Of a DNA stretch of 7,695 nt, positions 1 to 6,324 are shown piece after piece. Position 1 is the stretch's first letter; the number at the start of each line of letters is the position of its first letter. The position numbers and the translations under genes are program-made. The stretch spans positions 1 to 7,695 of the forward strand of contig CALXPX010000057.1 of NCBI GenBank assembly GCA_944390305.1, written 5' to 3'. The notes beneath the pieces are model-generated. The model worked only from the letters and a program-made list of their open reading frames with translations, ran no database searches and was not told the origin of the DNA. The DNA is from an uncultured Clostridia bacterium (GTDB taxonomy: Bacteria; Bacillota; Clostridia; TANB77; CAG-508).

Positions 1-405
1 TATCAATTCTATAACTTAATACCAATATTAAATGTTGAAGAAAACATTACTCTTCCTTGCGATTTAGATGGAAACAAAGTAGATGAAGATAGATTAAACG
101 ATTTATTAAAAACTCTAAAATTAGAAAACAGAAAAAATCACTTGCCAAATGAATTATCTGGTGGACAACAACAAAGAGTTTCAATTGGTAGAGCTCTAAT
201 TAATAATCCTGCAATAATTCTTGCAGATGAACCAACAGGAAATTTAGATTCAAAGTCAAGTGAAGAAATAGTAGAACTTCTAAAAATGACAAATAAAAAA
301 TATAAACAAACAATAATAATGATTACACATAATACAGAAATTGCAAATGAAGCAGATAGAGTACTCACTATAGAAGATGGGAAAATTATTAAGGAGGTGC
401 ATTAA
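1..405 (+). CDS. ABC transporter ATP-binding protein, 5' end missing
   Basis: The last 134 codons of an ATPase subunit of the MacB/LolD/BceA type, which powers a FtsX-like permease. The reading frame is open from the first base of the window, so the start and the Walker A loop (roughly the first 90 residues) lie outside it. Visible motifs, counted from the window edge: Q-loop QFYNLIP at residues 2-8, signature LSGGQ at 52-56, Walker B ILADEP at 73-78, D-loop NLDSKS at 81-86 and the switch histidine in ITHN at 110. All catalytic elements in the visible part are intact. The stop codon shares one base with the start of the permease gene (TAATG), and the permease ribosome binding site AAGGAGGTG (391-399) lies inside this gene, so the two are translationally coupled. 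The substrate cannot be told from this subunit. The family assignment is secure. Confidence 0.95.
   Translation, partial: YQFYNLIPILNVEENITLPCDLDGNKVDEDRLNDLLKTLKLENRKNHLPNELSGGQQQRVSIGRALINNPAIILADEPTGNLDSKSSEEIVELLKMTNKKYKQTIIMITHNTEIANEADRVLTIEDGKIIKEVH
391..399 (+). promoter_or_regulatory. Ribosome binding site of the permease, inside the ATPase gene
   Basis: AAGGAGGTG matches the end of 16S rRNA almost perfectly and lies a few bases before the ATG at 405. It overlaps the last codons of the ATPase gene, which supports coupled translation of the two subunits. Confidence 0.85.
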
Positions 406-3029
406 TGAAAATCCTTAATAAACTAACAATCAAAAGTTTAAAATTAAATAAAAAAAGAACATTAGTAACAATAATAGGCATAATTTTATCTACTGCTTTA
501 ATAACAGTTGTTGCAGGAATGGTAACAAGTGGACAGAGTACACTAAAACAATATTCTATAGACACATATGGAGACTTTCATGCAGAATTTAAAGAAGTAC
601 CACTTAACGAATTAACATATATAGAAGAAAATAGGAATGTAGAAGAATATTTTTTATCGTCTGATTTAGGATATGCTACTTTAAATGGAAGTACTAACCC
701 AGATAAACCATATGTAAATATAGTTGGTTATGATTCATCAGGACTTACAAAAATGCCATTTAATATAACAGAAGGAAGGCTTCCTCAAAATAGTAATGAA
801 ATAGTGATTAGTTCAAGCATTATTAGTAATGGAGAAGTAAATTTAGAAGTTGGACAAAAACTTAATTTAGATATATCCAAAAGAATTTTAGAAGGTAAAG
901 AGTTAACTCAAAAAGATATATATACAGAAGATGAACATTTAGAAAAAATGTACAGCAAAGAATATACAATAGTAGGAATCATGAATAGGCTTAATTATGA
1001 TTTAGAACCATATACAGCACCTGGTTATACAGTTATAACTTTTTTAGATACAACAAATATAGCAGAGGATGCAAATATATTTGTAAAATATAAAAAAGAC
1101 GCATTAAAAAATTATAAAGAAGTTACATGCAGTATATTAGGAATGGATGTAGAAAAGCAAAAAGAAGATTTATATATGGGGTTAGATGAATTAGTATATG
1201 GAGAAGAACCAGCAACTTTAGAAAGTAAGTATGGCTTGATGTTAAATACATCATTATTAAATTTTGAAGGTGTAGGACTTAATAACTCATATATGAGAAT
1301 GCTTTATTTAGTAGGAATAATCGTGCTTGTAATAATAATAATATCTAGTGTTTTTGTTATAAGAAATAGCTTTGCAATATCTATTACAGAAAGAACTAGA
1401 CAATATGGAATGCTTTCGTCAATTGGAGCAACTAAAAAACAAATAAAAAAGAATGTACTATTTGAAGGATTTATATTAGGAATCATAGCAATACCACTTG
1501 GAATTTTACTTGGAATTATAGTAAATGTTATATTATCAGTAGTATTAAATACTTTAATGAGGAATATATCAGAAGACTTTACATTTATATTTTCCATACC
1601 AGTACTTGCTATAATTTTCTCGGTAGTTTTAGCAGGAATTACTATTTACTTTTCTTGTATATCATCAGCTAAAAAAGCTTCAAGAGTATCGCCAATTGAT
1701 GCTATAAGAAGTAATACTGATATAAAAATAAAAAGTAAAAAAATAAAATCACCTAAAGTAATTAAGAAAATATTCGGAATAGGTGGAACAGTAGCATATA
1801 AAAATTTAAAGAGAAATAAGAAAAAATATAGGACAACAGTTGTATCTTTAATTGTAAGTATAATGATATTTATATCTGTTACATCACTAGTACAATATGG
1901 ATTTGAAGTATCAAATATTACTTATAAACAAATAAAATACAATATTAGTATAAGCAGGGGAGATCAAACTGAAACTGAAGAAGAAACATATAAACTTTAT
2001 CAAGAAATAGCAAAAATGGAAGGTGTAGAAGAATATTCAATTTCAAGAGTGCTAAATTTAAGATTAGATAAGAGAAATTTAAAATATACAGAAGATGGAA
2101 AAAACTACGTAGAAGGATTTGGAAATGATTCATTAGAAGACGCAAACATTGCATACACAACAATCTATGCTTTAGGAGAAGATGAGTACAGAAGATATAT
2201 AAGTGACTTGGGACTAAGTTATGATTATGCAAAAGATAAAGTAATATGGATGGATAATTATGAGAAATATGTTTACTATGGAGATAATGGAGAATACAAA
2301 AAAGAAGTAGGTCATATTTATAATTTCAAAAAAGGAGATAAGTTTGAAGCGAAAATATTGAAAGGCGAAGAGGAAATACCGGTAACTTTAGAAGTTGCAA
2401 CTTTAACAGATAAAGCTCCAATGGGTCAAGAAATGACATCATCTGCAAATGGAATAATTATTGTTAGTGATGAATTTATTGAACAATACAATTGGCTTAT
2501 GAGTATGATGTATATTAATGCAAAAGATGCAGGAAAATTAGAACAAGAAATTACAAAAAATTATCCTAAAGTAAATCTGTTTAATATAGAAAATGAGGTC
2601 AAATCTCAAAACTCATTAATATTAATAATAGCAATATTCTTATATGGTTTTATAATAGTAATTTCATTAATAGGAATAACTAATATATTCAATACAATAA
2701 CAAGTAATATGAATTTAAGAAGTAAAGAATTTGCAAATTTAAAATCAATAGGAATGACAAAAAAAGAGTTTAATAAAATGATTAGATTAGAAAGCATATT
2801 TTATGGAACAAAAGCAATCTTAATAGGAGTACCACTTGGTGTAATAGGTTCATATTTATTATATATGGCATTTAGCCAAGGAATAGAAATGTCATATAAA
2901 TTCCCAGTTATGCCAACTATTGTAGCAATAATTGTAGTATTTGCGTTAATTGGCGCTATAATGAGGTATTCATTAAATAAGATTAATAAACAAAATATAA
3001 TAGAAACAATTAGAAAAGATAATATATAA
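405..3029 (+). CDS. ABC transporter permease with two tandem FtsX/MacB-like halves
   Basis: An 874-residue integral membrane partner of the upstream ATPase. By eye it has eight membrane segments, near residues 20-42, 298-321, 352-383, 397-420, 477-498, 737-760, 798-821 and 836-856. This gives two repeats of one membrane helix, a large extracellular domain (about 43-297 and 499-736) and a three-helix FtsX unit. The repeats show in matching pieces: KSLKLNKKRT (10-19) and KNLKRNKKKYR (466-476) before each first helix; QYGMLSSIGATKKQ (333-346) and FANLKSIGMTKKE (776-788) in the cytoplasmic loop that contacts the ATPase; and RVSPIDAIR (427-435) versus NIIETIR (864-870) closing each half. The layout differs from the ten-helix, single-ectodomain BceB type, so bacitracin-style detoxification should not be assumed. 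Mechanotransmission or export of a lipid, lipoprotein or peptide is an inference from the family. The start is fixed by AAGGAGGTG six bases upstream. Confidence 0.93.
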   Translation: MKILNKLTIKSLKLNKKRTLVTIIGIILSTALITVVAGMVTSGQSTLKQYSIDTYGDFHAEFKEVPLNELTYIEENRNVEEYFLSSDLGYATLNGSTNPDKPYVNIVGYDSSGLTKMPFNITEGRLPQNSNEIVISSSIISNGEVNLEVGQKLNLDISKRILEGKELTQKDIYTEDEHLEKMYSKEYTIVGIMNRLNYDLEPYTAPGYTVITFLDTTNIAEDANIFVKYKKDALKNYKEVTCSILGMDVEKQKEDLYMGLDELVYGEEPATLESKYGLMLNTSLLNFEGVGLNNSYMRMLYLVGIIVLVIIIISSVFVIRNSFAISITERTRQYGMLSSIGATKKQIKKNVLFEGFILGIIAIPLGILLGIIVNVILSVVLNTLMRNISEDFTFIFSIPVLAIIFSVVLAGITIYFSCISSAKKASRVSPIDAIRSNTDIKIKSKKIKSPKVIKKIFGIGGTVAYKNLKRNKKKYRTTVVSLIVSIMIFISVTSLVQYGFEVSNITYKQIKYNISISRGDQTETEEETYKLYQEIAKMEGVEEYSISRVLNLRLDKRNLKYTEDGKNYVEGFGNDSLEDANIAYTTIYALGEDEYRRYISDLGLSYDYAKDKVIWMDNYEKYVYYGDNGEYKKEVGHIYNFKKGDKFEAKILKGEEEIPVTLEVATLTDKAPMGQEMTSSANGIIIVSDEFIEQYNWLMSMMYINAKDAGKLEQEITKNYPKVNLFNIENEVKSQNSLILIIAIFLYGFIIVISLIGITNIFNTITSNMNLRSKEFANLKSIGMTKKEFNKMIRLESIFYGTKAILIGVPLGVIGSYLLYMAFSQGIEMSYKFPVMPTIVAIIVVFALIGAIMRYSLNKINKQNIIETIRKDNI

Positions 3030-3035
3030 AAATAA

Positions 3036-3064
3036 AAAGTGGAGTATTTATAATACTTCACTTT
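3036..3064. terminator. Bidirectional terminator between the ABC operon and metG
   Basis: A 13-bp stem pairs 3036-3048 with 3052-3064 around the three-base loop TAT, with one G-U pair as read on the plus strand. Read on the minus strand, the stem is followed by a long T-rich run (TTATTTTT at 3035-3028), a good intrinsic terminator for metG about 110 bases past its stop. Read on the plus strand, the T-run is weak (CTTTCTATAT), but the stem lies seven bases after the permease stop and probably serves that operon too. The T-tract for the metG direction overlaps the permease stop codon. Confidence 0.75.
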
Positions 3065-3174
3065 CTATATAAAAACTTAAGAAAAACAAAGAAAAAATAA
3101 AAACATAAAAGGTATAATTAATATATATCATATTAAATTGATAAATGCAATGACTTTTGAAACATTTTTGTAAT

Positions 3175-4743
3175 TTATTTACCCATTAAATCTTTAATAT
3201 ACTTAATTTCTTCTTCTGAATTTAATCTCATAAAAATAGGTTCACCCTTTTCTATGACTTTTACATTTTTAATATCTTTATATTCTTTTAAGCTATTCCA
3301 AGTAATATTTTCTGAAATGCCTAATTGTCTTAACATATTTTCTGATGTTTCAGACATAAAAGGATTGATTAAAATTGCAATTTCTCTAAGGTTTGCGATT
3401 AAGTGATATATACAAGATTTTAATTTTTCTGTATCTTCTTCATTTTTTGCTAAAATCCAAGGAGCTGTTTCATCTATATACTTATTTGTTCTAGCAACAT
3501 AGTTCCAAATAGATTGAATAGCATTTGCAATATCAAATTTACTTACTAAAGTTGTAAAGTTAGTTATAACATCTAAAGAAGCTTTCTCTAATTCTAAATC
3601 TACTTCATTAGGTGTGCCTATATATTCTGGAACATATCCATCAAAATATTTATTAACCATTGAAACAGTTCTGTTTAGTAAATTACTCAAGTCATTGCAT
3701 AAGTCATAGTTATATCTTTCTACAAAACCTTCAGGTGAGAATAAACCATCTTGGGATAAAGGTAATTCTCTTAGTAAGAAATATTTTGTAGCATCTAAAC
3801 CATATCTATCAATTAATTGATCTGGATAGATTACATTACCTTTAGATTTAGACATTTTACCATCTTTCATCATAAACCAGTTGTGAACGAAAATAGTTTT
3901 TGGTAGTGGCAAGTCTAACGCCATTAAAAATATAGGCCAATATATTAAATGAAATCTAGCGATATCTTTACCAACCAAATGAACATCTGCTGGCCAATAT
4001 TTTTTAAATAAAGAATCATCGGAAGATAAGTAACCAAGAGCAGTTAAATAATTAGTAAGAGCATCTAACCATACATAAATAACATGTTTTGGGTCACTAA
4101 GTACTTTAATTCCCCAAGAAAAAGATGTTCTTGTAACACATAAATCTTCCAAACCAGGTTTTATAAAGTTATTTATCATTTCTTGCTTTCTGTATTCTGG
4201 AACAATAAAATCTGGATGTTCATCATAGTATTTTAATAATTTATCTGCATATTTTTTCATATTAAAAAAGTATGCTTCTTCTTTCATTTTAGTAACTTCT
4301 CTACCACAATCAGGACACTTTCCATCTACTAATTGAGTTTCAGTAAAATATGATTCACAAGGTTTGCAATACCATCCTTCATATTCTCCTTTATAAATAT
4401 CACCTTGCCTTAGAAATCTTTCAAATATTTTTTGAACAGCTTCTATATGATATTCATCTGTAGTTCTAATAAATTTATTATAATCTATTTTCATTTTTGC
4501 CCATAATTCTTTGGCTTTACTTGCTTGCAAATCTACATATTCTTTAGGAGATAAGTTACATTCTTTCGCTTTATCTTCAATTTTTTGGCCATGCTCATCA
4601 TTTCCTGTTAGCATAAAAGAATCATATCCTTGAAGCACTTTATATCTTTTTAAAAAATCTGCTAAAACTGTTGTATAAGCAGTGCCTATATGAAACTTAC
4701 CACTTGGGTAATATATAGGAGTAGTAACATAATATTTACTCAT
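3175..4743 (-). CDS. metG: Methionine--tRNA ligase (compact form)
   Basis: Charges tRNA-Met with methionine using ATP, in the cytoplasm; a class I aminoacyl-tRNA synthetase of 522 residues. The HIGH-type motif is FHIG (17-20), in PIYYPSGKFHIGTAY, and the KMSKS loop is KMSKSKGN (296-303). A zinc knuckle of four cysteines lies at 126, 129, 143 and 146. The helical anticodon-binding domain keeps NLLNR (354-358) and PWILAK (428-433). The chain ends shortly after EPIFMRLNSEEEIKYI (501-516). The B. subtilis-type enzyme continues there with a tRNA-binding domain of more than 100 residues, which is absent here. The 13 sense codons that can be read past the stop do not resemble it, so this looks like a natural short form. 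The start at 4743 was chosen over an in-frame TTG at 4770 because AAAGGAG (4756-4750) stands six bases before it and MSKYYVTTPIYYPSG is the usual family start. Confidence 0.96.
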   Translation of the reverse strand: MSKYYVTTPIYYPSGKFHIGTAYTTVLADFLKRYKVLQGYDSFMLTGNDEHGQKIEDKAKECNLSPKEYVDLQASKAKELWAKMKIDYNKFIRTTDEYHIEAVQKIFERFLRQGDIYKGEYEGWYCKPCESYFTETQLVDGKCPDCGREVTKMKEEAYFFNMKKYADKLLKYYDEHPDFIVPEYRKQEMINNFIKPGLEDLCVTRTSFSWGIKVLSDPKHVIYVWLDALTNYLTALGYLSSDDSLFKKYWPADVHLVGKDIARFHLIYWPIFLMALDLPLPKTIFVHNWFMMKDGKMSKSKGNVIYPDQLIDRYGLDATKYFLLRELPLSQDGLFSPEGFVERYNYDLCNDLSNLLNRTVSMVNKYFDGYVPEYIGTPNEVDLELEKASLDVITNFTTLVSKFDIANAIQSIWNYVARTNKYIDETAPWILAKNEEDTEKLKSCIYHLIANLREIAILINPFMSETSENMLRQLGISENITWNSLKEYKDIKNVKVIEKGEPIFMRLNSEEEIKYIKDLMGK

Positions 4744-4749
4744 ATAAAT

Positions 4750-4756
4750 CTCCTTT
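4750..4756 (-). promoter_or_regulatory. Ribosome binding site that fixes the metG start
   Basis: AAAGGAG on the minus strand is six bases before the ATG at 4743. It would lie inside the reading frame if translation began at the upstream TTG, so it decides in favour of the ATG. Confidence 0.85.
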
Positions 4757-4780
4757 CTATATAAAAACAATTATGACATT

Positions 4781-4809
4781 ATTCTACTACAAAAATTACC
4801 AAAAAGCAA
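4781..4809 (-). promoter_or_regulatory. Likely metG promoter, proximal
   Basis: On the minus strand, TTGCTT (4809-4804) and TAGAAT (4786-4781) are separated by 17 bases. The -10 box differs from consensus at one position; the -35 keeps only TTG. The start of transcription would be near 4774, giving a leader of about 30 bases before the metG ATG. No T-box or SAM riboswitch elements are visible in the leader. Confidence 0.5.
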
Positions 4810-4852
4810 GGAATAAAAGCTAGTTTAAAAGTAAAGAATAAAATTAATTTGA

Positions 4853-4880
4853 AATGTAAAAATATTATAAAGATAGTCAA
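4853..4880 (-). promoter_or_regulatory. Possible distal metG promoter
   Basis: On the minus strand, TTGACT (4880-4875) is followed after 16 bases by TACATT (4858-4853). The -35 is good and the -10 is poor. Its -35 box is back-to-back with the mazEF -35 on the other strand, six bases apart. It would give a leader of roughly 100 bases. It is weaker than the proximal candidate overall. Confidence 0.25.
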
Positions 4881-4886
4881 ATTTAA

Positions 4887-4915
4887 TTGACAATTTTCAT
4901 AATATAGTATATACT
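4887..4915 (+). promoter_or_regulatory. mazEF promoter, near-consensus sigma-A type
   Basis: TTGACA (4887-4892), a 17-base spacer and TATACT (4910-4915). The -35 is perfect and the -10 differs at one position. The -10 box lies inside a palindrome that is a likely operator, so this strong promoter would be repressible. Transcription should start near 4922, about 20 bases before the mazE ATG. Confidence 0.8.
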
Positions 4916-4925
4916 ATGTATATAC
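4904..4925 (+). promoter_or_regulatory. Candidate MazE/MazEF operator: two palindromic GTATATAC boxes
   Basis: The self-complementary octamer GTATATAC occurs at 4907-4914 and again at 4918-4925. The centres are 11 bp apart, about one helical turn, so both boxes face the same side of the DNA. The first is embedded in a perfect 14-bp palindrome, ATAGTATATACTAT (4904-4917). The pair covers the -10 box and the expected transcription start. MazE antitoxins with an AbrB fold repress their own operon by binding palindromes at the promoter; that this is the site here is inference from position and symmetry. Confidence 0.6.
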
Positions 4926-4941
4926 GAAAGGAGATTATAAA

Positions 4942-5187
4942 ATGACAACTACTATTCAAAAATGGGGAAATAGCCAAGGAATAAGAATACCAAGAGCACT
5001 TTTAGATAGCGTCGAATGGTCAGAAAATGAACAAATTGTGATTGTTGTTGATAAAGGAAAAATTATTTTAGAAAAAGCAAATCAACATAAGAGAAAAAAT
5101 ATAAAAGAATTGTTTGAAAATTATAAAGATGATTATGAGCCAATAGAAATTGATTGGGGAGAACCTAAAGGAGAGGAAATATGGTAG
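4942..5187 (+). CDS. mazE: MazE-family antitoxin (AbrB-type DNA-binding fold)
   Basis: An 81-residue antitoxin that should bind and neutralise the MazF ribonuclease encoded next to it and, as a dimer, repress the shared promoter. Residues 1-47 form a swapped-hairpin AbrB/MazE DNA-binding domain, with the signature IQKWGNSQGIRIPRALL at 5-21. The C-terminal tail ends IDWGEPKGEEIW (70-81), very like the tail of E. coli MazE (IDWGEPKDKEVW), the part that wraps over the toxin. It is thus the E. coli/PemI type, not the ribbon-helix-helix antitoxin that partners B. subtilis MazF. AAAGGAG (4927-4933) stands eight bases before the ATG. The last seven bases overlap mazF in another frame (ATGGTAG), which supports coupled translation. 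Confidence 0.92.
   Translation: MTTTIQKWGNSQGIRIPRALLDSVEWSENEQIVIVVDKGKIILEKANQHKRKNIKELFENYKDDYEPIEIDWGEPKGEEIW
5167..5173 (+). promoter_or_regulatory. mazF ribosome binding site inside mazE
   Basis: AAAGGAG ends seven bases before the mazF ATG at 5181 and lies in the last codons of mazE. It supports coupled translation and fixes the mazF start. Confidence 0.75.
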
Positions 5188-5513
5188 AACAAGGACAAAT
5201 TATAAAAATTAATTTTAATCCACAATCAGGACATGAACAAGCAGGATATAGACCAGCAGTTGTTATAAGTAATAATATATTTAATAGAAAAACTAAGTTG
5301 TCTATTGTGTGTCCAATTACAAATACGAATAATAAATTTCCATTACATGTTCCATTAGATAATAGAACAAAAACAACTGGAGTTATACTATGTGAACACA
5401 TAAAAGCACTTGACTTAAATAGTAGAAAATATCAAACAATAGAAAATTTACCAAATGATATTTTGCAAAATGTTATAGATATTATTTATTCTGAATTAGA
5501 ACAAATTAAATAA
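5181..5513 (+). CDS. mazF: MazF-family endoribonuclease toxin
   Basis: A 110-residue toxin of the MazF/PemK family, normal in length, which cuts single-stranded RNA (usually mRNA) at short sequence motifs when not held by MazE. The N-terminal strand and loop read GQIIKINFNPQSGHEQAGYRPAVVIS (5-30), typical of the family. R24 (in YRP) and T47 (in CPIT, 44-47) correspond to the catalytic R29 and T52 of E. coli MazF. Then come FPLHVPL (53-59), TGVILCEHIKALDL (66-79) and a C-terminal helix. The usual D/E-Q-V/I pair of strand six reads E-H-I here (histidine at 73), a change near the RNA-binding face that could affect cleavage specificity. All catalytic positions are present and the frame is intact, so it is probably active. 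The cleaved sequence cannot be predicted from this alone. Confidence 0.93.
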   Translation: MVEQGQIIKINFNPQSGHEQAGYRPAVVISNNIFNRKTKLSIVCPITNTNNKFPLHVPLDNRTKTTGVILCEHIKALDLNSRKYQTIENLPNDILQNVIDIIYSELEQIK

Positions 5514-5523
5514 TTGAATAGGA

Positions 5524-5548
5524 AAGAGCCTCAAATAAAGAGGCCCTT
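5524..5548. terminator. Hairpin between converging mazF and spoVT
   Basis: AAGAGCCTC (5524-5532) pairs with GAGGCCCTT (5540-5548) around the loop AAATAAA, with one A-C mismatch. It is the most GC-rich spot in the region. It lies ten bases after the mazF stop and 14 bases after the spoVT stop. On the minus strand the stem is followed by TCCTATTC, only moderately T-rich; on the plus strand by AAAATC, which is not. It is probably the transcription end for one or both genes, better placed for spoVT. Confidence 0.6.
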
Positions 5549-5562
5549 AAAATCGGGAAAAA

Positions 5563-6111
5563 TTATATTTCCATTTGACTTCCAAGGAAAGTAGCTGCAA
5601 CTGAAACAATTTCTTCTTCGGTTTTGCCTAATTTTACAGAATCATCTTTGCTAATTAAAGCAACACTTCCTATAACATCACCATCAGAAATTATTGGAAC
5701 TATAACTTGTGGTTTCATTTCTTTTTCCTTATTTCCTTTTTCAGTAATTAAAATAGAATTATTGCCGTCACCAATAAATTTTTGTCTATTTTCAAATACT
5801 TTTTCAAGGCTACTACTTATTTTTTGTTCTAATATATCTTTTTTAGTAGTTCCTGCTACAGCAATTACAGTATCTCTATCTGTTATAATGCTAATGTGTC
5901 CTGTAATTTTATTTAAACTTTCTACATATTCAGTTGCAAAGTTAGATAATTCGCCTATTGGAGAATATTTTTTTAATATGATATCTCCATCTTTTTCGGT
6001 GAAAATTTCTAATGGATCACCTTCCTTTATTCTTAAAGTTCTTCTAATTTCTTTAGGAATAACAATTCTTCCTAAATCATCTATTCTTCTTACTACTCCT
6101 GTCGCTTTCAT
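5563..6111 (-). CDS. spoVT: Stage V sporulation protein T, forespore transcription regulator
   Basis: A 182-residue DNA-binding regulator, close to the 178 residues of B. subtilis SpoVT, which tunes sigma-G-dependent genes in the developing forespore. Residues 1-50 are the AbrB-type DNA-binding domain. MKATGVVRRIDDLGRIVIPK (1-20) and the following EIRRTLRIKEGDPLEIF differ from the B. subtilis protein at only a few positions. Residues about 55-180 form the GAF-like sensor domain, with SIITDRDTVIAVAG (74-87), PIISDGDVIGSVALISKDD (139-157) and a final AATFLGSQME (172-181). The GAF-like domain rules out plain AbrB, which is about 95 residues. The start at 6111 was chosen over upstream in-frame ATGs because AGGAGG (6121-6116) is four bases before it. 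A sigma-G-like promoter stands just upstream, fitting the known control of spoVT. Confidence 0.95.
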   Translation of the reverse strand: MKATGVVRRIDDLGRIVIPKEIRRTLRIKEGDPLEIFTEKDGDIILKKYSPIGELSNFATEYVESLNKITGHISIITDRDTVIAVAGTTKKDILEQKISSSLEKVFENRQKFIGDGNNSILITEKGNKEKEMKPQVIVPIISDGDVIGSVALISKDDSVKLGKTEEEIVSVAATFLGSQMEI

Positions 6112-6115
6112 TTTT

Positions 6116-6121
6116 CCTCCT
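6116..6121 (-). promoter_or_regulatory. Ribosome binding site that fixes the spoVT start
   Basis: AGGAGG on the minus strand, four bases before the ATG at 6111. The longer frame would translate it as part of LGGK, so the upstream ATGs are unlikely starts. Confidence 0.85.
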
Positions 6122-6140
6122 AATTTTTTCATTATATTGA

Positions 6141-6170
6141 TATTATGTGCATGAAATGAAAATTTATACA
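6141..6170 (-). promoter_or_regulatory. Sigma-G-like promoter of spoVT
   Basis: On the minus strand, TGTATA (6170-6165) and CATAATA (6147-6141) are separated by 17 bases. Both fit the forespore sigma-G consensus (GHATR in the -35, CATWHTA in the -10). The predicted start near 6134 gives a leader of about 23 bases holding the AGGAGG site. B. subtilis spoVT is transcribed by sigma-G; that this promoter is used is inferred. No good sigma-A promoter was seen closer to the gene. Confidence 0.65.
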
Positions 6171-6264
6171 AAAATTTTTAAAATACAAATTTATAAAAAA
6201 AATAATATTTAAATAAAAAAGATATAGAATATGTAATAAAATACAAATATTATTTAGAAAATGA

Positions 6265-6293
6265 TTGAATAAAATTTTAAGGTATGTTATTCT
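6265..6293 (+). promoter_or_regulatory. Promoter of the capA-like gene, extended -10 type
   Basis: TTGAAT (6265-6270), a 17-base spacer and TATTCT (6288-6293), preceded by the extended -10 dinucleotide TG at 6285-6286. It is a good vegetative promoter, giving a leader of about 25 bases before the ATG at 6325. It is divergent from the spoVT promoter. Confidence 0.65.
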
Positions 6294-6310
6294 AAATGCA
6301 TAAAATAAAT

Positions 6311-6315
6311 GGAGG
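6311..6315 (+). promoter_or_regulatory. Ribosome binding site that fixes the capA-like start
   Basis: GGAGG directly abuts an ATG at 6316, too close to serve it, and is nine bases before the in-frame ATG at 6325. The later ATG is therefore the likely start. Confidence 0.75.
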
Positions 6316-6324
6316 ATGAAATGC

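Noticed and set aside
1..3029. A bacitracin-type BceAB resistance transporter
   Set aside because: The permease has eight membrane segments with two outer domains, not ten with one; no two-component genes are visible in the window.
3065..3174. A small RNA or tRNA-binding-domain remnant after metG
   Set aside because: The 110 bases are AT-rich with no stable fold beyond the adjoining terminator, and the frame after the metG stop closes after 13 sense codons without similarity to a tRNA-binding domain.
4744..4770. Upstream TTG start adding nine residues to MetRS
   Set aside because: The added residues lie over the AAAGGAG ribosome binding site of the ATG at 4743, and the family normally begins near MSKYYVTTPIYY.
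4744..4941. A T-box or SAM riboswitch before metG
   Set aside because: No T-box bulge sequence, specifier stem or SAM-type conserved core is visible, and the likely leader is only about 30 bases.
5624..6154. 176-residue open frame on the plus strand opposite spoVT
   Set aside because: It is antisense to a clearly conserved gene, has no ribosome binding site, and its hydrophobic translation matches no family I recognise.
6112..6171. Longer spoVT frame with 20 extra residues
   Set aside because: It would translate the AGGAGG site and overlap the predicted promoter; MKATGVVRRIDDLGR is the known SpoVT start.
6299..6307. CATAAAATA resembling a sigma-E or sigma-K -10 box before the capA-like gene
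   Set aside because: Transcription from it would start inside or after the ribosome binding site, and no matching -35 stands at the right distance.
6316..6324. ATG at 6316 as the start of the capA-like gene
   Set aside because: It directly touches the GGAGG site, leaving no spacer; the in-frame ATG at 6325 has normal spacing.
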